Virus record (IMG/VR): IMGVR_UViG_3300029319_000089
Span: 1 to 48,832 of that record
Direction: 5' to 3' (one strand)
DNA: 48,832 nucleotides
Source of the DNA: a virus
In this document: positions 14,137 to 22,250 of the stretch, one piece after another
Numbering within the stretch: the first letter of the stretch is position 1
How the letters are laid out: every line of letters starts with the position of its first letter
Translations under genes and position numbers: made by a program
Notes under the pieces: model-generated
The model's database searches: none
Told to the model about the DNA's origin: nothing
What the model saw: only the letters and a program-made list of their open reading frames with translations

Positions 14137-16508
14137 TGAGTGTTTTAAATAGAGCGATGTTTAACCAATCAATTGTTAAGAGACAAGAAGGATCACCGCA
14201 ACAGGGTGAAACAGGTTTTAATTTTTTTGAGTCTTTTTCAAATCTTTTAAAAAGAAATAACGAAGATGATTCAACCGTTTATGATTTTGGCGAATATGGA
14301 GGTAAGTATGATTTAAAAGAGGAGGGTTTTCAAAGAGTTTTACGTAATTACTTACCTGAAGGTGCTGTTCTTTTTGATGAACCAAATGAATTAATTTTAT
14401 CTGAAGATGGTATGCGAGCTATAGAATTATTTGCTCAAGATATACAAAAAATGCAAGATTCCAAAAGAGCGATGGGATCTCCTATTACAGGGGAAGGTAT
14501 TAACGGTCTTAAAAAGTTAGATGAAATGCAATTCAGACAAGAAGGATCACCAATGCAAGGTGAAATGGCTCAACAAGCACAAATGATGCCCCAACAAAAT
14601 CCAGAAAATGTTGGAATTATGCAAGGTTTTGAAGAAGATGCAGAAACAATAGTTAGAGCTGGTTCAGAAAAAAAACAAAAAATTGATGAGTCAGCTGATT
14701 ACACAGAATTAATGAATTCAATTCGTGGTGATGATAAAACAGAGGATCAACGAAGAGATGAATTAGCTGAAATTGTTGGTGAAAAAGATGCTAACGATAC
14801 ACCTGAAAGTGTTTTGACACTAGTTCAACCTGTCATTCAAATGCTAGACACTCCTGAAGTCAGAGAACAAGGAATTGGTGCTACTCCTCAAGCTTTTGCA
14901 ATGGGAGGACCAGTTTATAGAAAATTTGGCTCTCCTAAAACAGGTGAAACTGTCAGTAATCAAGCTGGTATTGATATGTTGATGGCTATGTTGAATCAAG
15001 GTAAAGTAAACGTTCCCACTTTAGCAGAGAGCTACACACAAAACTTACCTTTGTTTTCTAGTATTTTAGGAAGGGATCGTGATAGAACATTAGCAGACAC
15101 TTTCTTCAATATTTCACAGGGTGGTTTTGGTTTAGCCGCAGGTATGACTCCTCAAGAAGCTTTAATGATGACTCTACAGGGACAACAAAAAATAGGAGAT
15201 AAAGAAGAAGCTAGAGACTTAGCTATAAAACAAGCGGCTCTTGGTCAAGCTGGTAAAGAAAGAGCGACAGCTCAAGCAATGGACTTGGCTGTAAGAAAAG
15301 AGTTAGCTAAAAAGAAAGATACAAAAGGTACTACATTCGTTGTAGGATCTGGCGTAGAAATCCCAACCGCTGTTTCATCTTTGTTAAGTAAGGATCAAAT
15401 AAATAATTATCCAGACGGTACAAATATATTTGTTGATGAAAAAAATAAATTAACAATAAATATCCCAACTCAAGCAGATCAAGAGGCTTATTATGATACT
15501 GAAAATCAACAAATTGTATTTTTAACTGACAAAGAATATAATGATTTAGAAGATAAGTCTAATATTACAACTGTAAGCGCAGGTTTATCATTTACTAAAT
15601 TAGCAAAAATAGAAGATGGTAAAGTTGTTGAGGGCACAATAAAAGACATCAGAAATACACAACAAGATGAAATAGATAGATTAATTAAAGAAGGTTTCAC
15701 TATTATATCCAATACTTTTGAAGTTAATAAAGATCGCGAGGGCGGAGCATTATTTCAAGCAAAGGGTGGTATAGTTGAAAGATCTAATGGATCTCCAGAA
15801 TCAGGTGAAACTACTGAAGGTAGTGACTACGAAGCAATATTAGCCGATGCAGAAAAAGCTCTTGGACAAGCAGGTGTTGTATTTCCATCAATAACAGATG
15901 CTGATAAATCATTTTTTAATTCACTTTATGCATCAACGTTAGAATCATTAAACGATTTAAAAAGAGTAAAAGAATTAATGGCGGCTGATCCAAGCTTAAC
16001 AGGTTATACGGGTCTGGCGCAAGAAACTTTAACTAATTTTGCTACTTTAATTAATGATATGGACAATTACATGGGTGACAATGTGTTCCCAGATGATTCA
16101 AAGGGTCAACCAAAATATTTAAAGTATTTTACAAAACCTGAAATAAGAGAGTTAAAATTTAAAGTTGCTGAACTCTCTGACGCCGTTGCAGACATTTTAT
16201 CATTAAGAGGTAAAAGAGGCACAACAGCTGATGTAAGAGGACAAGCTTTGAAAAGAACTGACTTAACAGGTTTTTATGGAAGTGATGTTGCATTTGAAAA
16301 AATAGATAGCTTGACTGATTATTTAACAGACAGAGTTAAAGTTTTCGGGATGCTTTCTGGAAACTTTGCACCAGGTGAAGCTTATGATGAATTTAATAAA
16401 AACATAACAGCTTTAAACAATGCAATTAAAAATATTAATCCGACTACATATGAAGGCAAAAAATCAACTTACTCAATAGAAGAATTAGAAACTATATTAG
16501 GAAAATAA
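14136..16508 (+). CDS. large virion protein with five RxxGSPxxGE motifs
   Basis: This 790-residue, mainly helical, charged protein carries R-x-x-G-S-P-x-x-G-E exactly five times: residues 16-25, 111-120, 134-143, 262-271 and about 549-558. Two copies are preceded by a GG-P/I-V turn (GGPVYRKFGSP and GGIVERSNGSP). Between copies are Gln/Met-rich linkers. No enzyme motif is visible. The gene lies in the ejection-protein operon, so it is probably an internal capsid protein. The motifs could be processing, modification or docking sites. Confidence 0.75.
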   Translation: MSVLNRAMFNQSIVKRQEGSPQQGETGFNFFESFSNLLKRNNEDDSTVYDFGEYGGKYDLKEEGFQRVLRNYLPEGAVLFDEPNELILSEDGMRAIELFAQDIQKMQDSKRAMGSPITGEGINGLKKLDEMQFRQEGSPMQGEMAQQAQMMPQQNPENVGIMQGFEEDAETIVRAGSEKKQKIDESADYTELMNSIRGDDKTEDQRRDELAEIVGEKDANDTPESVLTLVQPVIQMLDTPEVREQGIGATPQAFAMGGPVYRKFGSPKTGETVSNQAGIDMLMAMLNQGKVNVPTLAESYTQNLPLFSSILGRDRDRTLADTFFNISQGGFGLAAGMTPQEALMMTLQGQQKIGDKEEARDLAIKQAALGQAGKERATAQAMDLAVRKELAKKKDTKGTTFVVGSGVEIPTAVSSLLSKDQINNYPDGTNIFVDEKNKLTINIPTQADQEAYYDTENQQIVFLTDKEYNDLEDKSNITTVSAGLSFTKLAKIEDGKVVEGTIKDIRNTQQDEIDRLIKEGFTIISNTFEVNKDREGGALFQAKGGIVERSNGSPESGETTEGSDYEAILADAEKALGQAGVVFPSITDADKSFFNSLYASTLESLNDLKRVKELMAADPSLTGYTGLAQETLTNFATLINDMDNYMGDNVFPDDSKGQPKYLKYFTKPEIRELKFKVAELSDAVADILSLRGKRGTTADVRGQALKRTDLTGFYGSDVAFEKIDSLTDYLTDRVKVFGMLSGNFAPGEAYDEFNKNITALNNAIKNINPTTYEGKKSTYSIEELETILGK

Positions 16509-16509
16509 C

Positions 16510-19155
16510 ATGGGTGAAATATTTATAGATGGATTTCCCTTTAGTATCACCATAGAAGGAGACAAACCTACAAAGGACGAAGCTCAAAGAATATTGAAAC
16601 TTGTTGAAAGGGTAGATGAATTAAATAAAGGTCCAGCACAAGATACAATTAAATTAATAGAAGAAGGTCCTCTTAAAAATTTATATTCAGATGAAAAATT
16701 AGACGAATTAGGAGATACATTAGGTATCGATTATGAAGTAAATAAAAATGCTATTAATATACTTGATGATTTAGGTTTTATAGACAAACAAAAATTAAGT
16801 CCACTTGAACAATATGGTATTAGTAGAACAGATGCGGCGATAGCTGGCTCCATGATCGGCAGTGCTCAAGGATTTAAAGAAATGTTAGGCATAAAAGGTC
16901 AAGCAGATTTAAAAAAAATATACAAAAATATTGCTTTGTTTAATCCAAAAGACTTAATGATAGCTGGTGGAAAAACTTTGTTTGGAGGTATTTTTGGTGA
17001 TGTAGCTGGTAGAACAGGTTATGATATTGCTAATTTTATTTTAAGCGGAGACAAAGAAGCTTTACAATTTATCAAGACTTTAGATGCAGATACAAGAGAG
17101 GCAATTTTTTATGAGTCACTAGGATTAATACTTCCTGAAGGATTAGCCTCTATTTACAGAAATGTTGTGTCTGGTGCAGGTAAGTTAAAACCAGATGCGG
17201 CAACAAAGAAAGCAATCGAAGCAGCGAAAAGACTTGGTATAGATTTAAATTTTGGACAAATAGCTAGGTACGCAAATATGGCAAGAGCTATTTCACCATT
17301 ACCTTATATTGGTTCTGGTGTAAGAAAAACTTTAGGAGAACAGGCGGATAAATTAAATCTAGCTTTTCAAAAAATGAGAGAGTTATACGCTCCTATATCA
17401 ACTTTCAGTAACAACGGCATAAACATTTTTAAACAAGTTGATAAAAGATTTAATGCATATGCAAAAATTATAGATAGACTTTGGACTAAAGCATATGACG
17501 CTCACGCTATGTTAAAAGATAAAAATGTTTTTAGAGCAGATGACCTTAATAAATTTTTTACTAAATTGTTTAGTGGTGATGTTTTAAGACAGTTTAGAAA
17601 TTTACCGACAAATAAAGATGGTATTATTGAGAGTTATGAAACTATCGTCAAAAGTGGTTTTTTTGAAAATCAAGGTTTAGCTAGAGTTCAAGGTGAAGGT
17701 TTAAAAGATTTAATAGACACTTTAAGAAGATATCAAATTGACATTCAAAAAAACAACGGAAAAGTTAGTTATGAAACAATAAGAAATTTTAATGATGAAA
17801 TAAGTGGTCTTTTTAAGGATCTTACAGAAGGTGATAAAGTATTTAAAAATCAATTTTCTAAATTATTGACTCAATTTAGAACCGCAAATGATGAACTATT
17901 GTTAAATTTAGATAAAAATTTAATTAAAGAATTAATTCCAGAAGAAATGTTACCAAACATTTTAACTAGTCACAAAAATGCAAATGAATACACTAAAAAA
18001 ATATTAGATTTGTATGAAAGTCCAGCAGGAAATATTTTTGGTACTTATGTAAGAAATATTTTTAAACCAGGCTTTATTAAAGACAAAAAGGCGAGGGATC
18101 AAATATTGGACTCACTATTAAGAATAAAATCTCCTAGTATTTTAAAAGATTTACAAACAATCATGGGTCCTAACAATTTTAAAGCATATGCAAACGAGTG
18201 GATGTCAAAAGCTTTTGCAAGTGCCGTTGTTGAAGAAGGAGCAGATGTAGCAACAAGAATAGATTATGATCCACAAAAACTAAACCAAGCTCTTGGTTTT
18301 GATATTAGAAGTAAAACAGATTTTACAGATGAGTTATTTAAAATATTAAAAGTTGATGGTCAAAAAATTAGAGATTTAATAACCAGTGGAGCGTTTTTAC
18401 AAAATGTAAAAATAGGTAATCCATCTGCTTTTTTACAAAGAAGATTTCAATTAACTGGTATGAACAACATTATCGGAACAGCCCTTGCAGGAGGAGCCGC
18501 TTATGGGGGTAGTAATGCACTCATTGGAGATGAAGATGATGGGATATTAGCTAAAGGTATAAAAGGATTAGCTGGTCTTTTTATTATGAGATATGGTGTA
18601 AGTAAAGTTTTTGCAAATCCAAAATTAGCAAAGAAAATTGTGGATGTGTATGATCCTAATAGAGCTCTTAACTTTAACGCTAAATTAGATTTGTTTAGAG
18701 GTTTGTTTGATTTACATCACCAAGAAGCTCCAGAATCAGTGTCTGAATCTGTGAAAATAATGCAAGATGCACGAGATACTTTAGTAGACACAGTTACAGA
18801 AAAAGAATTAAATCTTTTCGATAGTTTGTTGAACGATTTAAAAGCACAGGCGGATATGTTTGAAAAAGGTCAAGCTTTAGAAGAGGAAGAAGCGGAGTCG
18901 GAAAAACTCAGAGAAGATTTACCAGAGGAAGAAATAGAAGATGTTATCATCAAAGAAAAGCCTGAAGAGGATGAAGTAAGTTTTAATATTCCAAGTCCAA
19001 ATATTAACATGGATTTAACTAACGTTGTTCCACCAATATCTGCTCCTATTAATCCAGCGACAACACAAAGACTTGCAAGCGTGGGTTTACCATTATTTGC
19101 TAATGAGGGTGGTATTGCTACTTTAATGAATAAACCTAAACAAATGGTCGCGTAA
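16510..19155 (+). CDS. large internal virion/ejection protein, 881 aa
   Basis: This helical protein has Gly-containing hydrophobic segments near residues 112-121 (IAGSMIGSAQ), 155-165 and about 655-700 (NIIGTALAGGAAYGGSNALI). An acidic low-complexity region spans about residues 785-825. The conserved-looking tail TTQRLASVGLPLFANEGGIA ends in KPKQMVA. Size and order match the long injected core protein of podoviruses (role of T7 gp16 or P22 gp20). No lytic-transglycosylase Glu motif is evident. TTAGGAAAATAAC precedes the start. Confidence 0.75.
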   Translation: MGEIFIDGFPFSITIEGDKPTKDEAQRILKLVERVDELNKGPAQDTIKLIEEGPLKNLYSDEKLDELGDTLGIDYEVNKNAINILDDLGFIDKQKLSPLEQYGISRTDAAIAGSMIGSAQGFKEMLGIKGQADLKKIYKNIALFNPKDLMIAGGKTLFGGIFGDVAGRTGYDIANFILSGDKEALQFIKTLDADTREAIFYESLGLILPEGLASIYRNVVSGAGKLKPDAATKKAIEAAKRLGIDLNFGQIARYANMARAISPLPYIGSGVRKTLGEQADKLNLAFQKMRELYAPISTFSNNGINIFKQVDKRFNAYAKIIDRLWTKAYDAHAMLKDKNVFRADDLNKFFTKLFSGDVLRQFRNLPTNKDGIIESYETIVKSGFFENQGLARVQGEGLKDLIDTLRRYQIDIQKNNGKVSYETIRNFNDEISGLFKDLTEGDKVFKNQFSKLLTQFRTANDELLLNLDKNLIKELIPEEMLPNILTSHKNANEYTKKILDLYESPAGNIFGTYVRNIFKPGFIKDKKARDQILDSLLRIKSPSILKDLQTIMGPNNFKAYANEWMSKAFASAVVEEGADVATRIDYDPQKLNQALGFDIRSKTDFTDELFKILKVDGQKIRDLITSGAFLQNVKIGNPSAFLQRRFQLTGMNNIIGTALAGGAAYGGSNALIGDEDDGILAKGIKGLAGLFIMRYGVSKVFANPKLAKKIVDVYDPNRALNFNAKLDLFRGLFDLHHQEAPESVSESVKIMQDARDTLVDTVTEKELNLFDSLLNDLKAQADMFEKGQALEEEEAESEKLREDLPEEEIEDVIIKEKPEEDEVSFNIPSPNINMDLTNVVPPISAPINPATTQRLASVGLPLFANEGGIATLMNKPKQMVA

Positions 19156-19156
19156 C

Positions 19157-20491
19157 ATGCCACACGGAGGATATCATGGAGTCGTTAAAATGGGTGGTAA
19201 AATTATCCAACAAGGTAGCCCTGCTGGTGCACCTGTTGGACAAGGCGGACAATATAATCCAGATGGTTATGCAACAGAAATGGCTGGTAGTTCTGGATCA
19301 ACGCAAAGCGATTTACAAATAGTACAAAATCAAGCTAAAAAAATAAAAGACATAAAAAAACAATTTAAAGGTATAGATGACCCTAGATCTAAGTTTTTAG
19401 CTCTGCAAACTCCTCAACAATTATTAACCAACGCTCAAAAAAGAAGAATTCAAAATAGAAGAAGAATTCAAATGATGGAAGATTTTAAAGCTGGTAAGAA
19501 TATAGATAAATCTGAATTTACAGGCAGAAAACCTAAAGAGGGAACTAAAAGCTCGTTATTAAATGCGTTTGGCATCGGTACCGTGCCTACAGGTAAACCA
19601 AAACTAAGAGAAGGTTTATCCTCTGCTGATTACGCAACTTATATGAGTGATTTGTATAAGGCTAATCCTGGCATGATGGATAGTCTTTTTCCTGTTGGCA
19701 GTGGAAAATTTGTACGTGATATGTCTAAATTATTTCCTGGTATAGGAACCATACAAAATATTGCATCTGCGGCAAAACAAAAAACAGGTAATATTTTAAA
19801 TAAAATGTTTCCTGGTTTGATACCCGATTCAGGAATTGCAACAACACAAGCAGCTAAACCAACGTTAGCAGAGTTAAATGAAAATGCTTTTCGTTTTGGA
19901 TCGTTCAACGTACCAACAAATATAAAAGATATAAAAGCTGAGAATGAAAGAAGAGATGCATTTACTGATTTTACAAAAAATCAAGCTCAATTTATGTTTT
20001 CTGCGTTTCCAAATACACTATATGGGATGGTTGGTTTTACTGGAGATAGAAATCCCAGCCTAGATAATCCTTACAGGTTTGCACAAGTGCCATCACTTTT
20101 TACCCCTTTTGGTGAAAGACCAACAAAATTTTTGGATAATTTTGGTTTAAGTGGTGAAATACAGCAAGGTAGTAAACTAGAAAACTTACCAAACATAGAT
20201 GTATCTATGGAAGGTATTGCACCTATTTTAAATTCTTCTAATCTTTCTAGTGATCCTACCGTGGATCAAGCTAAAAATTATTTTAGACAAGCTATAACTG
20301 GCGAACCTGTTGGAGTGCCTTTTAACATTGGTCAAATTTATAATAATCTTTTACAAAGCGGTAATTTAACAAGTTCAGAGGCATTACAGTTTGGTAATTA
20401 TGTTAGATCATTGCCTCCTACAAGTCAAACATATGGTGGTATAGAGCAATTACAACCTATAGGGACAACTAGTCAACCAGGATTACTATAA
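19157..20491 (+). CDS. putative virion protein, 444 aa
   Basis: The protein begins PHGGYHGVVKMGGKIIQQGSP. It is thus related to the GG-I-x-x-x-GSP turns of the neighbouring virion proteins. A basic helical stretch (NAQKRRIQNRRRIQMMEDF) lies near residues 96-114. The second half is loop-rich with many Pro, Asn and Phe. It starts one base after the previous stop and lies in the same operon, so a virion role is likely. No known domain is recognised. Confidence 0.72.
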   Translation: MPHGGYHGVVKMGGKIIQQGSPAGAPVGQGGQYNPDGYATEMAGSSGSTQSDLQIVQNQAKKIKDIKKQFKGIDDPRSKFLALQTPQQLLTNAQKRRIQNRRRIQMMEDFKAGKNIDKSEFTGRKPKEGTKSSLLNAFGIGTVPTGKPKLREGLSSADYATYMSDLYKANPGMMDSLFPVGSGKFVRDMSKLFPGIGTIQNIASAAKQKTGNILNKMFPGLIPDSGIATTQAAKPTLAELNENAFRFGSFNVPTNIKDIKAENERRDAFTDFTKNQAQFMFSAFPNTLYGMVGFTGDRNPSLDNPYRFAQVPSLFTPFGERPTKFLDNFGLSGEIQQGSKLENLPNIDVSMEGIAPILNSSNLSSDPTVDQAKNYFRQAITGEPVGVPFNIGQIYNNLLQSGNLTSSEALQFGNYVRSLPPTSQTYGGIEQLQPIGTTSQPGLL

Positions 20492-20493
20492 TT

Positions 20494-20697
20494 ATGGAAA
20501 GTAACTTAAAAAATATTATTTGGTTTGGGTTAATTTTGGTTGCCGCTGGTACAACTTACGGCATGATGTCCCAACGATTACAAGCAGTTGAATCAAAGCA
20601 ACAACAGTTAGAAAAAATAATACTCCAAGACATACCAGATATAAGAGAAAGAGTGATACGCCTCGAAGTATTATTGGAGAAAGCATTAGATAGCTAA
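20494..20697 (+). CDS. small membrane protein with coiled coil
   Basis: In this 67-residue protein a membrane helix at residues 8-24 (IIWFGLILVAAGTTYGM) is followed by a heptad-patterned helix (LQAVESKQQQLEKIILQ) to the end. The gene starts two bases after the 444-residue gene. Its stop overlaps the convergent minus-strand gene by 12 bases. It could be an inner-membrane accessory of ejection or lysis, but this is open. Confidence 0.68.
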   Translation: MESNLKNIIWFGLILVAAGTTYGMMSQRLQAVESKQQQLEKIILQDIPDIRERVIRLEVLLEKALDS

Positions 20698-21105
20698 TTT
20701 TTCAAACTTTACAGAGTTTGATCCCCATTTTCTTAAATAGTCTTCATCAATACTGGCAATAAAGTTATTTGTATCTTTTAATTTTTCTTCAAGAAAATCT
20801 GCTTGTTCTCTAAACTTTATTATATTTTCTTGTGATCTTTTTATTTTAAATAACTTAGCCATGGTCAAAGCATCATCAACAGTGTTTGCTAACTGATCCA
20901 TTGTATAACTAAAATCAAAAGTTCTTGTTCCTTTACTATATTTTGATTGAAACCAAACTTTGTTTTGAGTTTTTCTTCGCCACACCGCATACGTTTCTTT
21001 AATCGTAATACGTGGGGCACTGGCATTAGCTCGCACTACATAAAATCTTTGCGCCTTATCATAATACTTAGCCTCACCTTTTTTTAAATCAAATAAATCA
21101 ATCAT
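20686..21105 (-). CDS. hypothetical protein, 139 aa
   Basis: This basic, mixed alpha/beta protein opens with IDLFDLKKGEAKYYDKAQRF and ends in a long helix (ENIIKFREQADFLEEKL). GGAGGGTATT precedes its ATG, and the start overlaps the previous stop as ATGA. It is the last gene of the minus-strand replication block. No family is recognised. Confidence 0.7.
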   Translation of the reverse strand: MIDLFDLKKGEAKYYDKAQRFYVVRANASAPRITIKETYAVWRRKTQNKVWFQSKYSKGTRTFDFSYTMDQLANTVDDALTMAKLFKIKRSQENIIKFREQADFLEEKLKDTNNFIASIDEDYLRKWGSNSVKFEKLAI

Positions 21106-21512
21106 AATACCCTCCAGTATTTACCTTTGATAACAATAGGTTTAGTTTTGTATTTAGTATCAATTGCAATTACTTTTAATTTCAACTGATTATTCACAAA
21201 TCGACAAATCTGAGAAGAACTAAGCTTAGGAAACTTTTCTCTCATCTTAGCAATAAGCGGTTTTTTCTTTAATCCAGTATCAACCAAACTAGCAAGAAAA
21301 GACATTAACTCTTGCTGGCGCTTTTTCTTTTTTTGTCGAGGTGACATCGGTAGCGAAGGCACCACAATCTTGGGTGCCTCAGAAATAGAATTTAAACCTT
21401 TACCTTGCCTGCCTTCTTTTTTATCCCTCTCAGCAAGGTCACGTAAAAATTTTGGTATTTCCAAAATCTCGTCATCAGGATTAGGAATGACTTTAATAGT
21501 TTTAATGCTCAT
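21102..21512 (-). CDS. hypothetical protein with possible helix-turn-helix
   Basis: This 136-residue protein has a Pro/Lys-rich N-terminal half. The C-terminal half has VDTGLKKKPLIAKMREKFP followed by LSSSQICRFVNN, which fits helix-turn-helix geometry, and then two strands (LKVIAIDTKYKTK; IVIKGKYWRVL) that could form a wing. A DNA-binding role is plausible but not shown. The start follows AAAGGAGATAAAAAG and overlaps the previous gene by 11 bases. Confidence 0.68.
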   Translation of the reverse strand: MSIKTIKVIPNPDDEILEIPKFLRDLAERDKKEGRQGKGLNSISEAPKIVVPSLPMSPRQKKKKRQQELMSFLASLVDTGLKKKPLIAKMREKFPKLSSSQICRFVNNQLKLKVIAIDTKYKTKPIVIKGKYWRVL

Positions 21513-21687
21513 AATAACTTTTTATCTCCTTCATTCTTTTTTTGTTATTGTCAATCATTCTTCTTGCAATGCTATGACTGTCTTCTTTACTAAAATAAAA
21601 CTTAAAAGGTTTTGCTTTTAGTTGTTGATTATAATGACGAGTTGAAGCACTTAACTGCTTCAACTCATCTACATGTTCTTTATCCAT
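21502..21687 (-). CDS. small basic hypothetical protein, 61 aa
   Basis: I place the start at the ATG at 21687 (MDKEHVDELKQLSAS) because GGAGG lies nine bases upstream. A longer frame from 21726 would run through the acidic end of the previous gene without a binding site. The product is helical and basic. It overlaps both neighbours. The function is unknown. Confidence 0.6.
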   Translation of the reverse strand: MDKEHVDELKQLSASTRHYNQQLKAKPFKFYFSKEDSHSIARRMIDNNKKRMKEIKSYYEH

Positions 21688-21862
21688 TATCTTGATCCTC
21701 CTGTTCTTCTTGTTCCTCTTGACCATCTAACACATAAGAGTCAAAAGGTGTTTTAACTGGTTGAGGTGCAAAATCAAATTCTAATTGTTTAGATTCTAAA
21801 CTAGATTGATCAGCAACATTGTAATTTAAAATAAAATCAAAATCTTTAGGCGGCAATGGCAT
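21680..21862 (-). CDS. small acidic protein, 60 aa
   Basis: This protein begins PLPPKDFDFILNYNVADQ, contains QLEFDFAPQP and ends in a Glu/Gln/Asp-rich tail (GQEEQEEQEDQDNG). It overlaps the upstream gene by 17 bases and the downstream one by eight. The FDF and EFDF patches plus the acidic tail are reminiscent of short interaction peptides, for example clamp- or SSB-binding tails. This is speculation. Confidence 0.58.
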   Translation of the reverse strand: MPLPPKDFDFILNYNVADQSSLESKQLEFDFAPQPVKTPFDSYVLDGQEEQEEQEDQDNG

Positions 21863-22157
21863 TGCTTTCTCCTTTCTTAACTAATTCCTCACCCTTAACC
21901 TTAAGGCTGATTAAATCATTTATCTGTATTGATCTCCAAGCTTTTTTTGGATCATCAACTTTTTTAAGTATGTTAACATCAATACACTCTAATAAGTGAT
22001 CTCTTTTACCAAGTAATTCACCACCTGCAAAAAACTTTTGATCTTTTACATGTAGCTTACCAAGTATGGTTCTTTTTTCGCCATTCTTCTTAGTGTAAAT
22101 AGCAGAAAAAAATTCAGGACCAATTTTTTGTTTTAGTTCTATTTTAGTATAAGTCAT
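21846..22157 (-). CDS. WYL_2 (DUF2693)-like Sm/SH3-type small protein
   Basis: In this 103-residue protein an F-x-A-x-Y-x-KKNGEKRTI start, several strands and a late AWRSIQINDLISLKVKGEE segment resemble the WYL_2 (former DUF2693) phage family, a small Sm/SH3-like barrel. Function in that family is unclear; nucleic-acid binding is usually suspected. GAAGGAATT precedes the ATG. It is the first gene after the candidate promoter at 22187-22214. Confidence 0.68.
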   Translation of the reverse strand: MTYTKIELKQKIGPEFFSAIYTKKNGEKRTILGKLHVKDQKFFAGGELLGKRDHLLECIDVNILKKVDDPKKAWRSIQINDLISLKVKGEELVKKGESNAIAA

Positions 22158-22186
22158 AATTCCTTCTTTCTTAAAATTATACTTAC

Positions 22187-22214
22187 ATATTACATTATAT
22201 TATATTTAGGTCAA
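22187..22214 (-). promoter_or_regulatory. candidate early promoter
   Basis: On the minus strand, TTGACC (22214-22209) is followed after 16 bases by TAATAT (22192-22187). The spacer holds ATATAATATAATG. The word TAATGTAATA spans the junction and recurs in the gaps near 33500 and 36725. It would drive the small genes from 22157 to 20686. Confidence 0.5.
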
Positions 22215-22250
22215 CATATACTTAATTTACCGCAGAAAACAGCCAAATAT

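Noticed and set aside
15506-15712. Minus-strand frame inside the RxxGSPxxGE virion gene
   Set aside because: It is a shadow of the long plus-strand gene; Ser/Val/Leu-rich nonsense composition without start signals.
20685-20702. Weak stem ATTAG/CTAAT followed by T5 at the convergent gene ends
   Set aside because: Only five A+T-rich pairs and both stop codons lie inside it; not convincing as a terminator.
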